A stretch of 64,000 nt of DNA from an uncultured Dehalococcoidia bacterium. GTDB taxonomy: Bacteria; Chloroflexota; Dehalococcoidia; Lucifugimonadales; UBA3495. Both the position numbers and the translations under genes were made by a program. The stretch spans positions 1,815,570 to 1,879,569 of the forward strand of contig OY282565.1 of assembly GCA_958296445.1 (NCBI GenBank). The letters are read 5' to 3'. Positions 1 through 7,969 of the stretch are shown piece by piece (the stretch's first letter is position 1; each line of letters begins with the position of its first letter). Under the pieces are notes generated by a model that saw nothing but the letters and a program-made list of their open reading frames with translations, did no database searches and was not told the DNA's origin.

Positions 1-110
1 CAAAGCGAAGAATCCCACCTTGTCCGGTAAGACCCTTTCCTTCCCCCAAGGTGTCAATCCCGAAAATCCTTTAATCCTGAAAATCCTGATTCAGACAAAA
101 ATCCCCAAAA
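1..110. repeat. Dispersed repeat fragments upstream of first gene
   Basis: The first ~20 bases are the tail of a short repeat (core GAGCAAAGCGAAGAATCCCA) found many more times in the window, at about 2.0-2.4, 9.0, 9.7 and 19.3-19.8 kb. Bases 58-110 carry a second dispersed motif, around CCTGAAAATCCTGATTCAGA, which recurs near 5265-5295 and, degenerate, at 20095-20120. No gene is seen here. Confidence 0.6.
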
Positions 111-214
111 TCCAACAACCACCGATTCACCCGCCATCCCCCTCGCGCCATAGGCAAGACCGCCCGCCCCGCACTATAATCCCCGCAAACAATCCCACCG
201 CAAAGGAGAGCGCT

Positions 215-991
215 ATGGATCTAGGCTTACAAGGCAGAGTAGCAATGATCACCGGCGGCAGCCACGGGCTAGGCAAGCAGGCCGCCGCCGCCCTAGGCCG
301 CGAGGGATGCCGCATCGCCATTTGCGCCCGCGGCGCCGACCAACTCGAGGAAACCCACGCCGAACTCGCCGGCGCCGGTATGACCGTCATCGCCGTGCAA
401 GCCGACGTCACCAACCGCGACGACCTGACCCGTTTCCACAACGAAACCGTATCCGCCCTAGGCCAAGTGGACATCCTAGTAAACAACGTAGGCGGACGCC
501 GCGGCGCCATTGACTTTCTCGAAACCGGAATGGAGCTGTTCCGCGAAGGCTTGGAAGTCAACCTGTTCAGCGCAGTCGAGCTGGTCGCCCTAGTGCTGCC
601 CTATATGCGGGAACAGCAATGGGGCCGCATCATCAGCATTTCGTCCATCTACGGACGCGAATACGGCGGCTCGGTGGACTATATGACCGGAAAGGCCGGC
701 CTGATCGCCTTTTCCAAGCACCTGGCCCTCAACCTAGCCAAAGAAAACGTGCTGGTAAACTGCATCGCCCCCGGCTCCATTGACTTCCCCGGCAGCACCT
801 GGGACAGGTTCCAGCAGAACAACACCCCCGAGGTAGTGGACGAATTCATCGCCCGCAACCTCCCCGCCGGCAAATTCGGCTGGCCCGAACCCATCGGCGA
901 AACCGTAGCCTTCCTAGCCTCAGAACGCGCCGACCTCATAACCGGCGCCTGCCTAAACATAGACGGCGGCCAATCCCGCTCCCTCTTCTAA
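215..991 (+). CDS. SDR family NAD(P)-dependent oxidoreductase
   Basis: A classical short-chain dehydrogenase/reductase of 258 residues, probably a soluble NAD(P)-dependent alcohol/ketone oxidoreductase of unknown substrate. The nucleotide-binding motif TGGSHGLG is at residues 13-20 and the NNVGG motif near 90-94. The catalytic serine is at 143-144 and the YxxxK pair at Tyr156/Lys160. The C-terminal IDGGQS is typical of FabG-like SDRs. I chose the ATG at 215 because AAAGGAG lies just upstream. The reading frame stays open back to position 20, but only through repeat sequence. It stands alone, so context does not suggest a pathway. Confidence 0.9.
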   Translation: MDLGLQGRVAMITGGSHGLGKQAAAALGREGCRIAICARGADQLEETHAELAGAGMTVIAVQADVTNRDDLTRFHNETVSALGQVDILVNNVGGRRGAIDFLETGMELFREGLEVNLFSAVELVALVLPYMREQQWGRIISISSIYGREYGGSVDYMTGKAGLIAFSKHLALNLAKENVLVNCIAPGSIDFPGSTWDRFQQNNTPEVVDEFIARNLPAGKFGWPEPIGETVAFLASERADLITGACLNIDGGQSRSLF

Positions 992-1014
992 CCCACCCCC
1001 AACCCAAAAAACCC

Positions 1015-1153
1015 AAAGGACGCGCAGAGAACACAAAGAATCCGCAAAGAACGCAAAGACCATCCCCAACCCCAAAAAAATTCTCTGCGCCCTCTGCGCG
1101 TCCTCCGCGCCCTCTGCGTTAAAACCCCCCGGCGCCCTCTGCGTTAAAAACCC
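1015..1153. repeat. Purine/pyrimidine-skewed short repeats (CGCAGAG type)
   Basis: Short words such as GCAAAGAACGCAAAGACC and CTCTGCGCCCTCTGCG are repeated in both orientations. They fill the gap between the SDR and the convergent hydrolase gene. A related stretch (GGCGCAGAGGGCGCAGAG) occurs at 61855-61905. No coding potential is seen. The two arms could fold back on each other. Confidence 0.55.
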
Positions 1154-1156
1154 CCG

Positions 1157-1957
1157 TCACAAAGACCCCACAAACTCCCGCCAAGCCTCCACGCACCGCT
1201 CCGGCGCCGAATGCTGCACATAGCCGCTGGTTCCCGGAATCACCCGCAGTCGCCCATTCGGCAGCAACCCTGCCATCCCGCTAGTGCGGTCGGGATTCTC
1301 CGCCGCGTTGCGCTCCGAGGCCAGCACCAGCGCCGGCGTCCGTATCCGGGGCAGCACCCCGCTCAAATCCTGCCGCGACAGATAATCCAGCGTCTCCATC
1401 ACCACCCGCGCCGGAGTTTGCGCCATCTGGCCGATATACCACTCCTGATGCGCCGCATCCGAACCGCCCGACTCCAGCCGCCGCTCCGACGTCCGCCGCA
1501 CCCAAGCCTCAACCCCCTCATCCCGCACCAGATTATAAGAATCCCGGTAAGACGGATCCCCCGCAAACTTATAAGGCGAAGTGCAGGTAGTAACCGACAA
1601 AAGCCGCTCCGGGTACTCCGACGCGAACTGCAAAGAAATCGTCCCCCCCACCGTCTCGCCTATCAGATGCACCCGCTCCAGCCCCAGCCGGTCCAGCAGC
1701 CCCCGCAAATCCGCGGCAAACCTGCTCAACGACCAGCGATAACCCTCCGGCGGCACACTAGACCTCCCAAACCCCCGCGCCTCCAGCCGCACCACCCGAT
1801 ACTGCCGCGCCAGCAACGGCACCCAAGCATACCAAAGCCGCGCATTCTTGGCGTTCCCATGATGCAACACCACCACCTCCGAACCCCGCCAAGGATCCGT
1901 AAAATCATCATCCTCATAATACATTTCCAACAACGGATCAATCCGAACATAAGGCAT
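1157..1957 (-). CDS. Alpha/beta-fold hydrolase with atypical catalytic residues
   Basis: A 266-residue alpha/beta hydrolase-fold protein with an HHGN oxyanion-type motif near residue 32 and a central nucleophile elbow. The elbow reads G-E-T-V-G, with an ACG threonine codon where a serine is expected. The usual catalytic histidine near the C-terminus is also not obvious: the segment reads PGTSGYVQHSAPE, so the only histidine is shifted by several residues. Overall length and fold signature match the family, but hydrolase activity is uncertain. The ATG is preceded by GGGGGTG. It is a single gene on the minus strand, flanked by repeats. Confidence 0.8.
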   Translation of the reverse strand: MPYVRIDPLLEMYYEDDDFTDPWRGSEVVVLHHGNAKNARLWYAWVPLLARQYRVVRLEARGFGRSSVPPEGYRWSLSRFAADLRGLLDRLGLERVHLIGETVGGTISLQFASEYPERLLSVTTCTSPYKFAGDPSYRDSYNLVRDEGVEAWVRRTSERRLESGGSDAAHQEWYIGQMAQTPARVVMETLDYLSRQDLSGVLPRIRTPALVLASERNAAENPDRTSGMAGLLPNGRLRVIPGTSGYVQHSAPERCVEAWREFVGSL

Positions 1958-2475
1958 AGCGCACCCCCAGCAGTGATACCAACCAAGAAAACCGCAAAAT
2001 CCCCCCGCCCCCCTGTCATTCTGAGCAAAGCGAAGAATCCCACCCTAAGCCGCCAGACCCTTCCCATCCCCAAGGCAACAAGCCGCCCGTCATTCTAAGC
2101 AAAACCCCATCATTCCGCCCCCCCTGTCATCCTAAGCAAAGCCCTGCCATCCCGCCCCCCCTGTCATTCTGAGCAAAGCCCTGTCATTCTGAGCAAAGCG
2201 AAGAATCCCACCTTAAGCCGCCAACCCCTTCCCGCCCCTCAAGGCAACAAGCCCCCTGTCACCCTAAGCAAAACCCCATCATTCCGCCCCCCCTGTCATC
2301 CTAAGCAAAGCCCTGCCATCCCGCCCCCCCTGTCATCCTAAGCAAAGCCCTGCCATCCCGCCCCCCCTGTCATTCTAAGCAAAGCCCTGTCATTCTGAGC
2401 AAAGCGAAGAATCCCACCCTAAGCCGCCAGACCCTCCCCTCAGCTCAGAGCGACACGCTACCGGCCACTCCCCCG
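1958..2475. repeat. Cluster of TCATTCTGAGC dispersed repeats
   Basis: This 518-base gap contains no convincing gene. It holds at least six full or partial copies of a short repeat (TGTCATTCTGAGCAAAGCG and variants such as TGTCATCCTAAGCAAAGCCC), interspersed with CAAGGCAACAAGCC and AAGCCGCCAGACCC words. All copies have the same orientation. Similar clusters lie at 8944-9090, 9705-9790 and 19300-19770. Confidence 0.75.
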
Positions 2476-2826
2476 CTAATCCATGATAGGAATAGCCAAA
2501 GAAACCCGCACCCTGTCCCCATAAACGGCGGTAGTATGCCCCCGCCCCGTCAGATCATCGGCCAGCAGCACATCCCCAGGATTAAAAATGCGCCTAGTCC
2601 CGTCCCCCAGCCCAATCTCCGCTTGCCCCTCCAGCGTAACGACATACTGCCGACGGGGTGCCGGATGCCAGTCTATAAAACTACCCGGCTGAGTCCGGCT
2701 GAAAGACACGCTCCCCGCATTCTGCCCGGCAGTCCGCTCGGCGTCAGCCACCGCCTCAAAAGGAAGCTCCAGCTCCTCAAAATGCGACTCCCCATCCTCG
2801 CCCGTGAATATCCTAACAACCTGCAT
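2476..2826 (-). CDS. Cupin domain-containing protein
   Basis: A 116-residue single-domain cupin. The first conserved motif is spread around SFIDWHPAPRRQYVVTLEG and the second around FNPGDVLLADDLTGRGHTT, giving candidate metal-binding His and Glu/Gln positions. The function is unknown; small cupins of this type bind a metal or a small carboxylate and often act as isomerases or sensors. The ATG at 2826 was chosen over an upstream in-frame codon because GGAGG sits five bases before it. It is isolated between two repeat blocks. Confidence 0.8.
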   Translation of the reverse strand: MQVVRIFTGEDGESHFEELELPFEAVADAERTAGQNAGSVSFSRTQPGSFIDWHPAPRRQYVVTLEGQAEIGLGDGTRRIFNPGDVLLADDLTGRGHTTAVYGDRVRVSLAIPIMD

Positions 2827-2919
2827 CAATCCTCCATCCGGGCACAAATTCCCGCAAAACCAACCCGGCCCCGGAATAATAAAGCCTAACCCCCCCATAG
2901 ACAACCCACCACCCCCCAA

Positions 2920-2952
2920 CCGCGTAGGGGCGCACAGCCGTGCGCCCGCCCA
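2920..2952. repeat. GGGCGCAC hairpin repeat, single copy
   Basis: One copy of the hairpin motif GGGGCGCACAGCCGTGCGCC, an 8-bp perfect stem with an AGCC loop. The same element is tandemly repeated at 4610-5145 and occurs singly near 19070, 19790 and 39207. Confidence 0.7.
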
Positions 2953-3023
2953 CCCCCAGCATCAAACGCGCCGGTTATCGAAATACTGCCCCGCCCCGCA
3001 CAGCCACCCCACGCCCGCCCCCA

Positions 3024-3692
3024 TCACCCCCCACCCGTCCAACACAAATCCGCCAAACAGCACCCCGAGCACCGAGGCCCCCGCTTGACGCACGTAGTCT
3101 TGGCATGATGATCCAACAAGGCATGAAACTCATTAAACAGCCCAACATCGGCCGGCAAATTATCCTGAAACAAAGACTGGTACTCCCCATATCCCGCATT
3201 CCGCCGCAACGGCGCAAACCCCATACGGTCAACAATGCGCCGCGTATAGCTGTCCATAACGAAAGACGGCTTCCCAGCGGCATAAACAATAATATCATCC
3301 GCCGTTTCCTCCCCAATGCCGTGAATCGACAGCAACTCAACCCGCAGAGCCGCCGTATCCTGCCCCAACAGCCGCTCCAGCCCGCCCCGGGCCAGCGTAT
3401 GATTGGCGAAGGCTTGCAACTTCCGTGCCTTGGCGTTGTAATAACCCGATGAACGAATGACATCGGCCAGTTCCGCCTGCGGCAGCGCGGCCACCGCCTC
3501 AAACGACCACACCCCCGCCGCCCGCATACCCCCCAGCGCCTTCTCAACATTGCCCCAAGCAGTGGATTGAGTAAGAATCGCCCCCACAACAACCTCAAAA
3601 GCGCTGTCCCCCGGCCACCACCCTTGCGGCCCATAGGCGGCATACAACCGCCGGTAAACCTCCGGCAGAAACTCCGAAAGCGGCGCAGTCAC
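3024..3692 (-). CDS. Endonuclease III-like DNA glycosylase (MagIII-like)
   Basis: A HhH-GPD base-excision glycosylase of 222 residues. It shows the helix-hairpin-helix SIHGIGEETADDI followed by VMDSYTRRI, whose Asp is the general acid/base of the superfamily. A C-terminal iron-sulfur loop has spacing C-x6-C-x2-C-x5-C. The lysine that makes Nth a bifunctional lyase is replaced by Glu in the HhH (GEETAD). This fits monofunctional 3-methyladenine glycosylase III-type members rather than Nth itself. The GTG at 3692 has GGAGG seven bases upstream; an alternative GTG at 3755 abuts the sfsA stop. It is probably co-transcribed with sfsA. Confidence 0.82.
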   Translation of the reverse strand: MTAPLSEFLPEVYRRLYAAYGPQGWWPGDSAFEVVVGAILTQSTAWGNVEKALGGMRAAGVWSFEAVAALPQAELADVIRSSGYYNAKARKLQAFANHTLARGGLERLLGQDTAALRVELLSIHGIGEETADDIIVYAAGKPSFVMDSYTRRIVDRMGFAPLRRNAGYGEYQSLFQDNLPADVGLFNEFHALLDHHAKTTCVKRGPRCSGCCLADLCWTGGG

Positions 3693-3756
3693 CGGCCCCC
3701 CTCCGTATGCCCGATGACCCGCCCTGCATTCGCCGGCCGGCAGCGGCGCCGTCACC

Positions 3757-4596
3757 TCACACCCCCGGCTGCCCAAATACGGACTCGAAAGACACGATAG
3801 GCACCCGCCGGTCAAGCCGCACCTCCCGCCGCGACACCCTACAGTTATAAGCGTAGGCGTCCACCCCGGCGGCGACAGCGCGGCGCAAAGCCTCAGCCAG
3901 CGCCGGATCCGCCGGTTCGTTCACCGCAAAGGCCGTAGCGTCCCCCCGCTGCACCACAAACACCACCGCGGCCCGGTATCCAACCCGCACCGCCTCCGCC
4001 AAAGTATTCAGATGCTTAACCCCCCGAACAGTAGGCGAATCAGGAAACAGCCCCACGCCCCTATCCACCAGCGTAACCGACTTCACCTCCACATACCGCT
4101 TACTATCCCCGTCCGTCAGCAACAAGTCGTCGCCCATCCCCGCCGGAGTTCTTGAACGCCTACTATCCTCGCCCGCCAGCAACAAGTCGTCGCCCATTCC
4201 CGCCGGAGTTCTTGAACGCCTGCCCTCCTCGCCCACCAGCAACAAATCAAACCGACTCTCCCCAAAAGTAGACTCCCGTATGACTTCCAACGGCTTTCCC
4301 ACACCCTCCAGCAGCCCGCCACCCACCGCCTCCGCCACCAAAGCATTAGGCAGCCGCGCATCAACCGACACCAAAGTTCCCCCAGCCTCCACCAACGCCA
4401 AATCATAAGCCGTCTTACGCCCGACCGACCGAACAGGCATAACCCAAACCACAGCCCCCGGCAAAAACAGCTCCCCCAACCGCCCGGAGTTAGCAACATG
4501 AACCGCCGTCTCCCGCCCCTCCAGCTCCACCAAAGCCAAAAAACGATTCACCCGCCGAACAAACCGCCCCCCAAAAAGCCCATCACCCAAATACAC
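3757..4596 (-). CDS. sfsA: SfsA-family DNA/RNA nuclease with internal 20-residue repeats
   Basis: The RRVNRFLALVELEGRE start, HVANSGRLGELFLPG, ARLPNALVAEA, RYVEVKSVTLVD and FPDSPTVRGVKHL segments match SfsA. The E-x-K in EVKSV and the preceding FDLLLV aspartate form a PD-(D/E)xK-like nuclease site. The 279-residue product is longer than the usual ~230 because a 20-residue unit, roughly RRSRTPAGMGDD plus LLLAGEDS, is inserted twice just before the catalytic strand. I chose the GTG at 4596, which has GGAGG upstream. The frame stays open far upstream only because it runs through a 72-bp repeat array. The glycosylase gene follows directly. Confidence 0.87.
   Translation of the reverse strand: MYLGDGLFGGRFVRRVNRFLALVELEGRETAVHVANSGRLGELFLPGAVVWVMPVRSVGRKTAYDLALVEAGGTLVSVDARLPNALVAEAVGGGLLEGVGKPLEVIRESTFGESRFDLLLVGEEGRRSRTPAGMGDDLLLAGEDSRRSRTPAGMGDDLLLTDGDSKRYVEVKSVTLVDRGVGLFPDSPTVRGVKHLNTLAEAVRVGYRAAVVFVVQRGDATAFAVNEPADPALAEALRRAVAAGVDAYAYNCRVSRREVRLDRRVPIVSFESVFGQPGV
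4101..4250. repeat. Intragenic 60-bp tandem repeat in sfsA
   Basis: The motif AGCAACAAGTCGTCGCCCAT begins at 4118 and again at 4178, with a diverged third start at 4238. The period is exactly 60 bases, so the sfsA frame is kept. The repeats add about 40 residues ahead of the EVKSV active-site strand. Confidence 0.85.
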
Positions 4597-4609
4597 AACC
4601 CCTCCAAAA

Positions 4610-5145
4610 CCCGTAGGGGCGCACAGCCGTGCGCCCGCCCCCGCATAAAAAACCGTCCGTCGCACAACCCAGTACCCGCCCCCCGTAGGGGCGCACAGCC
4701 GTGCGCCCGTCCCCGCGTAAAAAACCGTCCGTCGCACAACCCAGTACCCGCCCCCCGTAGGGGCGCACAGCCGTGCGCCCGCCCCCGCATAAAAACCGTC
4801 CGTCGCACAACCCAGTACCCGCCCCCCGTAGGGGCGCACAGCCGTGCGCCCGCCCCCGCGTAAAAAACCGTCCGTCGCACAACCCAGTACCCGCCCCCCG
4901 TAGGGGCGCACAGCCGTGCGCCCGCCCCCGCATAAAAAACCGTCCGTCGCACAACCCAGTACCCGCCCCCCGTAGGGGCGCACAGCCGTGCGCCCGCCCC
5001 CGCATAAAAAACCGTCCGTCGCACAACCCAGTACCCGCCCCCCGTAGGGGCGCACAGCCGTGCGCCCGCCCCCGCATAAAAAACCGTCCGTCGCACAACC
5101 CAGTACCCGCCCCCCGTAGGGGCGCACAGCCGTGCGCCCGCCCCC
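4610..5145. repeat. 72-bp tandem repeat array with hairpin core
   Basis: Eight copies of GTAGGGGCGCACAGCCGTGC start at 4613, 4685, 4757, 4828, 4900, 4972, 5044 and 5116, a 72-bp period with one 71-bp unit. Each unit has an 8-bp stem hairpin core, then CCCCCGCATAAAAAACCGTCC and GTCGCACAACCCAGTACCCG linkers. The units are nearly identical, so expansion is recent. Because 72 is a multiple of three, long spurious reading frames run through it. The array lies between the start of sfsA (minus) and pyrF (plus). It is not a CRISPR, since the repeats have no unique spacers. Confidence 0.92.
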
Positions 5146-5254
5146 GCATACACGGCTGAACACCAACAAGAAAATCCCCCCGCCATCCGTCCCCCGAATC
5201 AAGCCCCTGCCACCCTAGTCCCTGAGACCCTCCCCTTAGCTCAAAACGGCAAAT

Positions 5255-5300
5255 AGGAAAAATCCCTTAATCCCGAAAATCCTGATTCAGACAAACCCCC
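5255..5300. repeat. Dispersed AAAATCCTGATTCAGAC element
   Basis: This is a second copy of the motif seen at 58-110 (CCCGAAAATCCTGATTCAGA). A diverged copy sits at 20095-20120. No gene is seen between the tandem array and pyrF. Confidence 0.6.
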
Positions 5301-5391
5301 ACCCCCCCCAACCCTTGCGCCCAGCCTCCACAACGGTAACAATAGAACACCCCACCCGGCAAACCCAACGGCCAAACAAAGCCAGGAAGCC

Positions 5392-6231
5392 ATGAGCCCA
5401 TTCGTAGAAAAAATCCGCCAAGCCTGCCAAACCTGCCAAAGCCTGCTTTGCGTCGGCCTAGACCCCGACCCCACCCTGCTGCCCGTCCCCGACGTATCCC
5501 GCTTCAACCGCGCCATCATCGAAGCCACGGCGGAATCAGCCTGCGCCTACAAGCCCAACCTAGCCTTCTACGAAGCCCTAGGCCCAACCGGCCTATCTGC
5601 CCTAAAGCAAACCATAGCCCACATCCGCCAAACCGCCCCAGAAGCCCTAATCATCGGCGACGCCAAGCGGGGCGACATCGGCCCGTCCGCCCGAGCCTAC
5701 GCCAAGGCAATGTTCGAGGTCTGGGGGTTCGACGCCATCACAGTCAACGCCTGGGGCGGAGCCGACTCCGTAGAGCCGTTCCTAGAAAACGAATCCCGGG
5801 GCGTATTCGTCTGGTGCCGCGGCTCCAACCCAGGCTCCGGCGACTTTCAGGATTTGGAAACTAGCGGAGAATCAACGGCCCCCCTCTACCAGCAAATGGC
5901 CCTAGCCTGCTCCCGCTGGAACACCCGCGGCAACGTCGGGCTGGTAGTAGGCGCCACCGTCCCGGAGCAGTTGGCCGCCGTGCGCCGCCTGTGTCCCGCA
6001 ATGCCCCTGCTCGTTCCCGGCGTAGGGGCCCAAGGCGGCGAACTGAAGTCAGCAGTACGCGCCGCAGTTGACCCCGTCGGCCGCCTAGCCCTCATCAACT
6101 CCTCCCGCGGCATAATCTACGCCTCCCCCGGCGCCAACTACGCCGCCGCCGCCGCCGCCGCCGCCCGCCAACTGCGCGACTCCATCAACGCAACCCTAGC
6201 AGAGGACGGACAAGGTTGGCCTTCGAGCTGA
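5392..6231 (+). CDS. pyrF: Orotidine 5'-phosphate decarboxylase
   Basis: Catalyses OMP to UMP, the last step of de novo pyrimidine synthesis, in the cytosol. The LLCVGLDPD start, KPNLAFYEALG, the catalytic DAKRGDIG motif (Lys and Asp), NAWGGADSVEPF and VPGVGAQGG phosphate-binding segments are clear. The 279-residue length matches the longer type-2 OMP decarboxylases. The ATG follows AGGAAGCC. It is on the opposite strand from, and about 3.6 kb away from, the main pyrimidine operon. It overlaps the DUF951 gene by 16 bases, so the two are probably co-translated. Confidence 0.95.
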   Translation: MSPFVEKIRQACQTCQSLLCVGLDPDPTLLPVPDVSRFNRAIIEATAESACAYKPNLAFYEALGPTGLSALKQTIAHIRQTAPEALIIGDAKRGDIGPSARAYAKAMFEVWGFDAITVNAWGGADSVEPFLENESRGVFVWCRGSNPGSGDFQDLETSGESTAPLYQQMALACSRWNTRGNVGLVVGATVPEQLAAVRRLCPAMPLLVPGVGAQGGELKSAVRAAVDPVGRLALINSSRGIIYASPGANYAAAAAAAARQLRDSINATLAEDGQGWPSS

Positions 6232-6410
6232 AAACCGGCGACATAGTGCGCCTAAAAAAACCCCACCCCTGCGGCGAATTTCTCTGGACGGTCACCCGCC
6301 TAGGCGTCGACATCGGCCTAGTATGCCAAAAGTGCGGCCGCTACGTCCTGATGCCCCGCTCCCAACTAGCCCGCCGCATCCGCCAAGTAATCCCCTCAAA
6401 CCCAAGCTAG
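6216..6410 (+). CDS. DUF951 family protein
   Basis: A 64-residue protein with the DUF951 signature GDIVRLKKPHPCG, then WTVTRLGVDIGLVCQKCGRYV and MPRSQL. The cysteines (one in HPCG, two in CQKCG) suggest a small metal-binding or nucleic-acid-associated fold. No function is established. The start is a TTG inside the 3' end of pyrF, with AGGACGGACAAGG upstream. It ends in the convergent gap with the LysR gene. Confidence 0.85.
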   Translation: MAFELKTGDIVRLKKPHPCGEFLWTVTRLGVDIGLVCQKCGRYVLMPRSQLARRIRQVIPSNPS

Positions 6411-6432
6411 GCCCCGTCCCTAGGCGTCATCC

Positions 6433-7392
6433 CTAGGCGTCATCTATTATTGGCCTAGACGCCCGCATGGCCGTAGGCCGCGCCGCCCCCGGAGAAAATA
6501 TGTCGGCGTGATACCCGCTCATGTGCTTCGACATCATCTCAATGAAGTTGCGCACCCCCTGCCCGGCGAACTTCCCCTTCAGAGTGCAAATCCCGATGGA
6601 CGAACCCGGCAGAATATGGCCGATCGGCGCAATATCCATCCGCTCGGTGTCTTCGGGCCGCATGGCGAAATCCAGCGCCACCGCCAAACCGATCCCCACC
6701 TCCACATACCGCTTCATTGACTCCGTATCGTCCATCGAAAGCATCACATCCGCCGTCAGCCCCTGACTCTTCAGCTTCTGGTCAACCTGCCCGCGCAGCA
6801 AGCTGTCCGGGCTGGTCAGTATCAGCGGCCACTCGGCGATGTCCTCCAAGGAAATCTGCGAGCGATTGGTCAGCGGATGCCCCTTGGGCATCAGCAGTAT
6901 CGTGTTGTAATCAAACAACTTCTGAAATTCCAGGGACGCCCCCCCCGCCGGCGGCGGCGAGCAGAACGCCAAATCAATCTCGCCCGAACTCACCAGCTGC
7001 ATCAGCGGGTTATACGTCCGGGCCAGCATCTGGATGCGAATTTCCGGGTACGCCTCGCTGAATTCCCGCACCCCCATCGGCATATGGTTCTTAATCAAAT
7101 CCGGGTAAGCCCCCACCTGAAAGGAACCCCGCCGCTCGGCGTAGTCCATCTCCGATTTCAGCGTCTCGATCGACGTCACCACCGGCGTAACCAGCTCCAG
7201 CAGCGTGCAGCCCTCCGAAGTCAACTGGATCGGGCGCTTTATGCGGTCAAACAAGGTAATCCCGAATTCGTCCTCCAGCTTGCGGAGATGGGTGGTCACC
7301 GTAGGCTGCCCCAGCTCCAGCGTGCGGGCCGCCTTGGAAACGCTCCGCAGCCGGGCAACGTGATAGAAACTCACCAGTTCTCGCAGTTCCAT
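6433..7392 (-). CDS. LysR-family transcriptional regulator
   Basis: A 319-residue LysR regulator. The N-terminal winged helix-turn-helix reads LVSFYHVARLRSVSKAARTL followed by GQPTVTTHLRKLEDEFG. The periplasmic-binding-like effector domain spans roughly residues 90-295, with VGAYPDLIKNHMPMGV at its start. It is divergent from a ferredoxin gene, and a perfect 14-bp palindrome in the shared intergenic region is a likely operator. Local targets may be the ferredoxin and possibly the ornithine cyclodeaminase homologue. The effector cannot be told from sequence. Confidence 0.92.
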   Translation of the reverse strand: MELRELVSFYHVARLRSVSKAARTLELGQPTVTTHLRKLEDEFGITLFDRIKRPIQLTSEGCTLLELVTPVVTSIETLKSEMDYAERRGSFQVGAYPDLIKNHMPMGVREFSEAYPEIRIQMLARTYNPLMQLVSSGEIDLAFCSPPPAGGASLEFQKLFDYNTILLMPKGHPLTNRSQISLEDIAEWPLILTSPDSLLRGQVDQKLKSQGLTADVMLSMDDTESMKRYVEVGIGLAVALDFAMRPEDTERMDIAPIGHILPGSSIGICTLKGKFAGQGVRNFIEMMSKHMSGYHADIFSPGAARPTAMRASRPIIDDA

Positions 7393-7427
7393 AAATTCGC
7401 CCCCGGATATGCCCTTTTATTTTTCGA

Positions 7428-7456
7428 TATGATATATCATACATTATCCCTTGACA
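7428..7456. promoter_or_regulatory. Palindromic operator candidate and -35 box
   Basis: TATGATATATCATA at 7428-7441 is a perfect 14-bp palindrome in the divergent LysR/ferredoxin intergenic region. TTGACA follows at 7451-7456, with a weak -10 candidate (AAGAAT) near 7475, oriented toward the ferredoxin. The position and AT-rich dyad fit a LysR binding site. This is inference. Confidence 0.5.
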
Positions 7457-7574
7457 AAATAAGAGGCCCAAATCAAGAATGACCTATCCCCCCGGCAACG
7501 GGGCGGCCGACCCCTTGACCCGGCGCAGGCAAGTCCAAACCCGGCCATAACCGGCCGTGCCTTTGGGTAACAGT

Positions 7575-7820
7575 ATGCCTTTCGTGATAACTGAACCTTG
7601 TATTGGCGTGAAGGACGCAACCTGCATCGAGGTGTGTCCCGTTGACTGCATCAACTCCGACGACCATCAGGAACAGTACTTCATAGACCCCGTCACCTGC
7701 ATTGACTGCTCCTACTGCGAGTCGGTGTGTCCGGTAAACGCCATCTTCGACGAGTTTACCGTCCCCAGCCAATGGCGTCACTTCATCGCCAAAAACCGCG
7801 ATTTCTACAAGAAGCGGTAG
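7575..7820 (+). CDS. Dicluster ferredoxin (FdxA-like)
   Basis: An 81-residue low-potential ferredoxin. The first cysteine set is C-x7-C-x3-C-x3-C (CIGVKDATCIEVCPVDC) and the second is CIDCSYCESVCP. The irregular first motif is like that of seven-iron (3Fe-4S/4Fe-4S) ferredoxins. The MPFVITEPC start at 7575 matches family N-termini; a GTG 18 bases upstream is the alternative. No strong ribosome site is seen. It is a cytosolic electron carrier that could serve the ferredoxin-dependent oxidoreductase near 46 kb, but nothing links them directly. Confidence 0.9.
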   Translation: MPFVITEPCIGVKDATCIEVCPVDCINSDDHQEQYFIDPVTCIDCSYCESVCPVNAIFDEFTVPSQWRHFIAKNRDFYKKR

Positions 7821-7969
7821 CCCTTGCCGCTATCCCCCCGGCGCGGCCTGCTGCCATACCCAACCGCGCGTGCCGGTCGGCCCGCCCGCGGTAGCCTTAT
7901 GCCGCCGCGCAACCCGCCCTCCCGCTAATTCGCCGCCAATTCGCCCGCCGATACGGAGGTAAGCCTGAT

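Noticed and set aside
4610..5145. CRISPR array
   Set aside because: Units are 72 bp and wholly repeated, without unique spacers, and no cas genes are present.
4548..5202. Several long reading frames (repeated CAPTGGGYW or GAHGCAPLRGA peptides) across 4548-5202
   Set aside because: They are translations of the 72-bp tandem array; the period is divisible by three so frames stay open on both strands. No start signals or family match.
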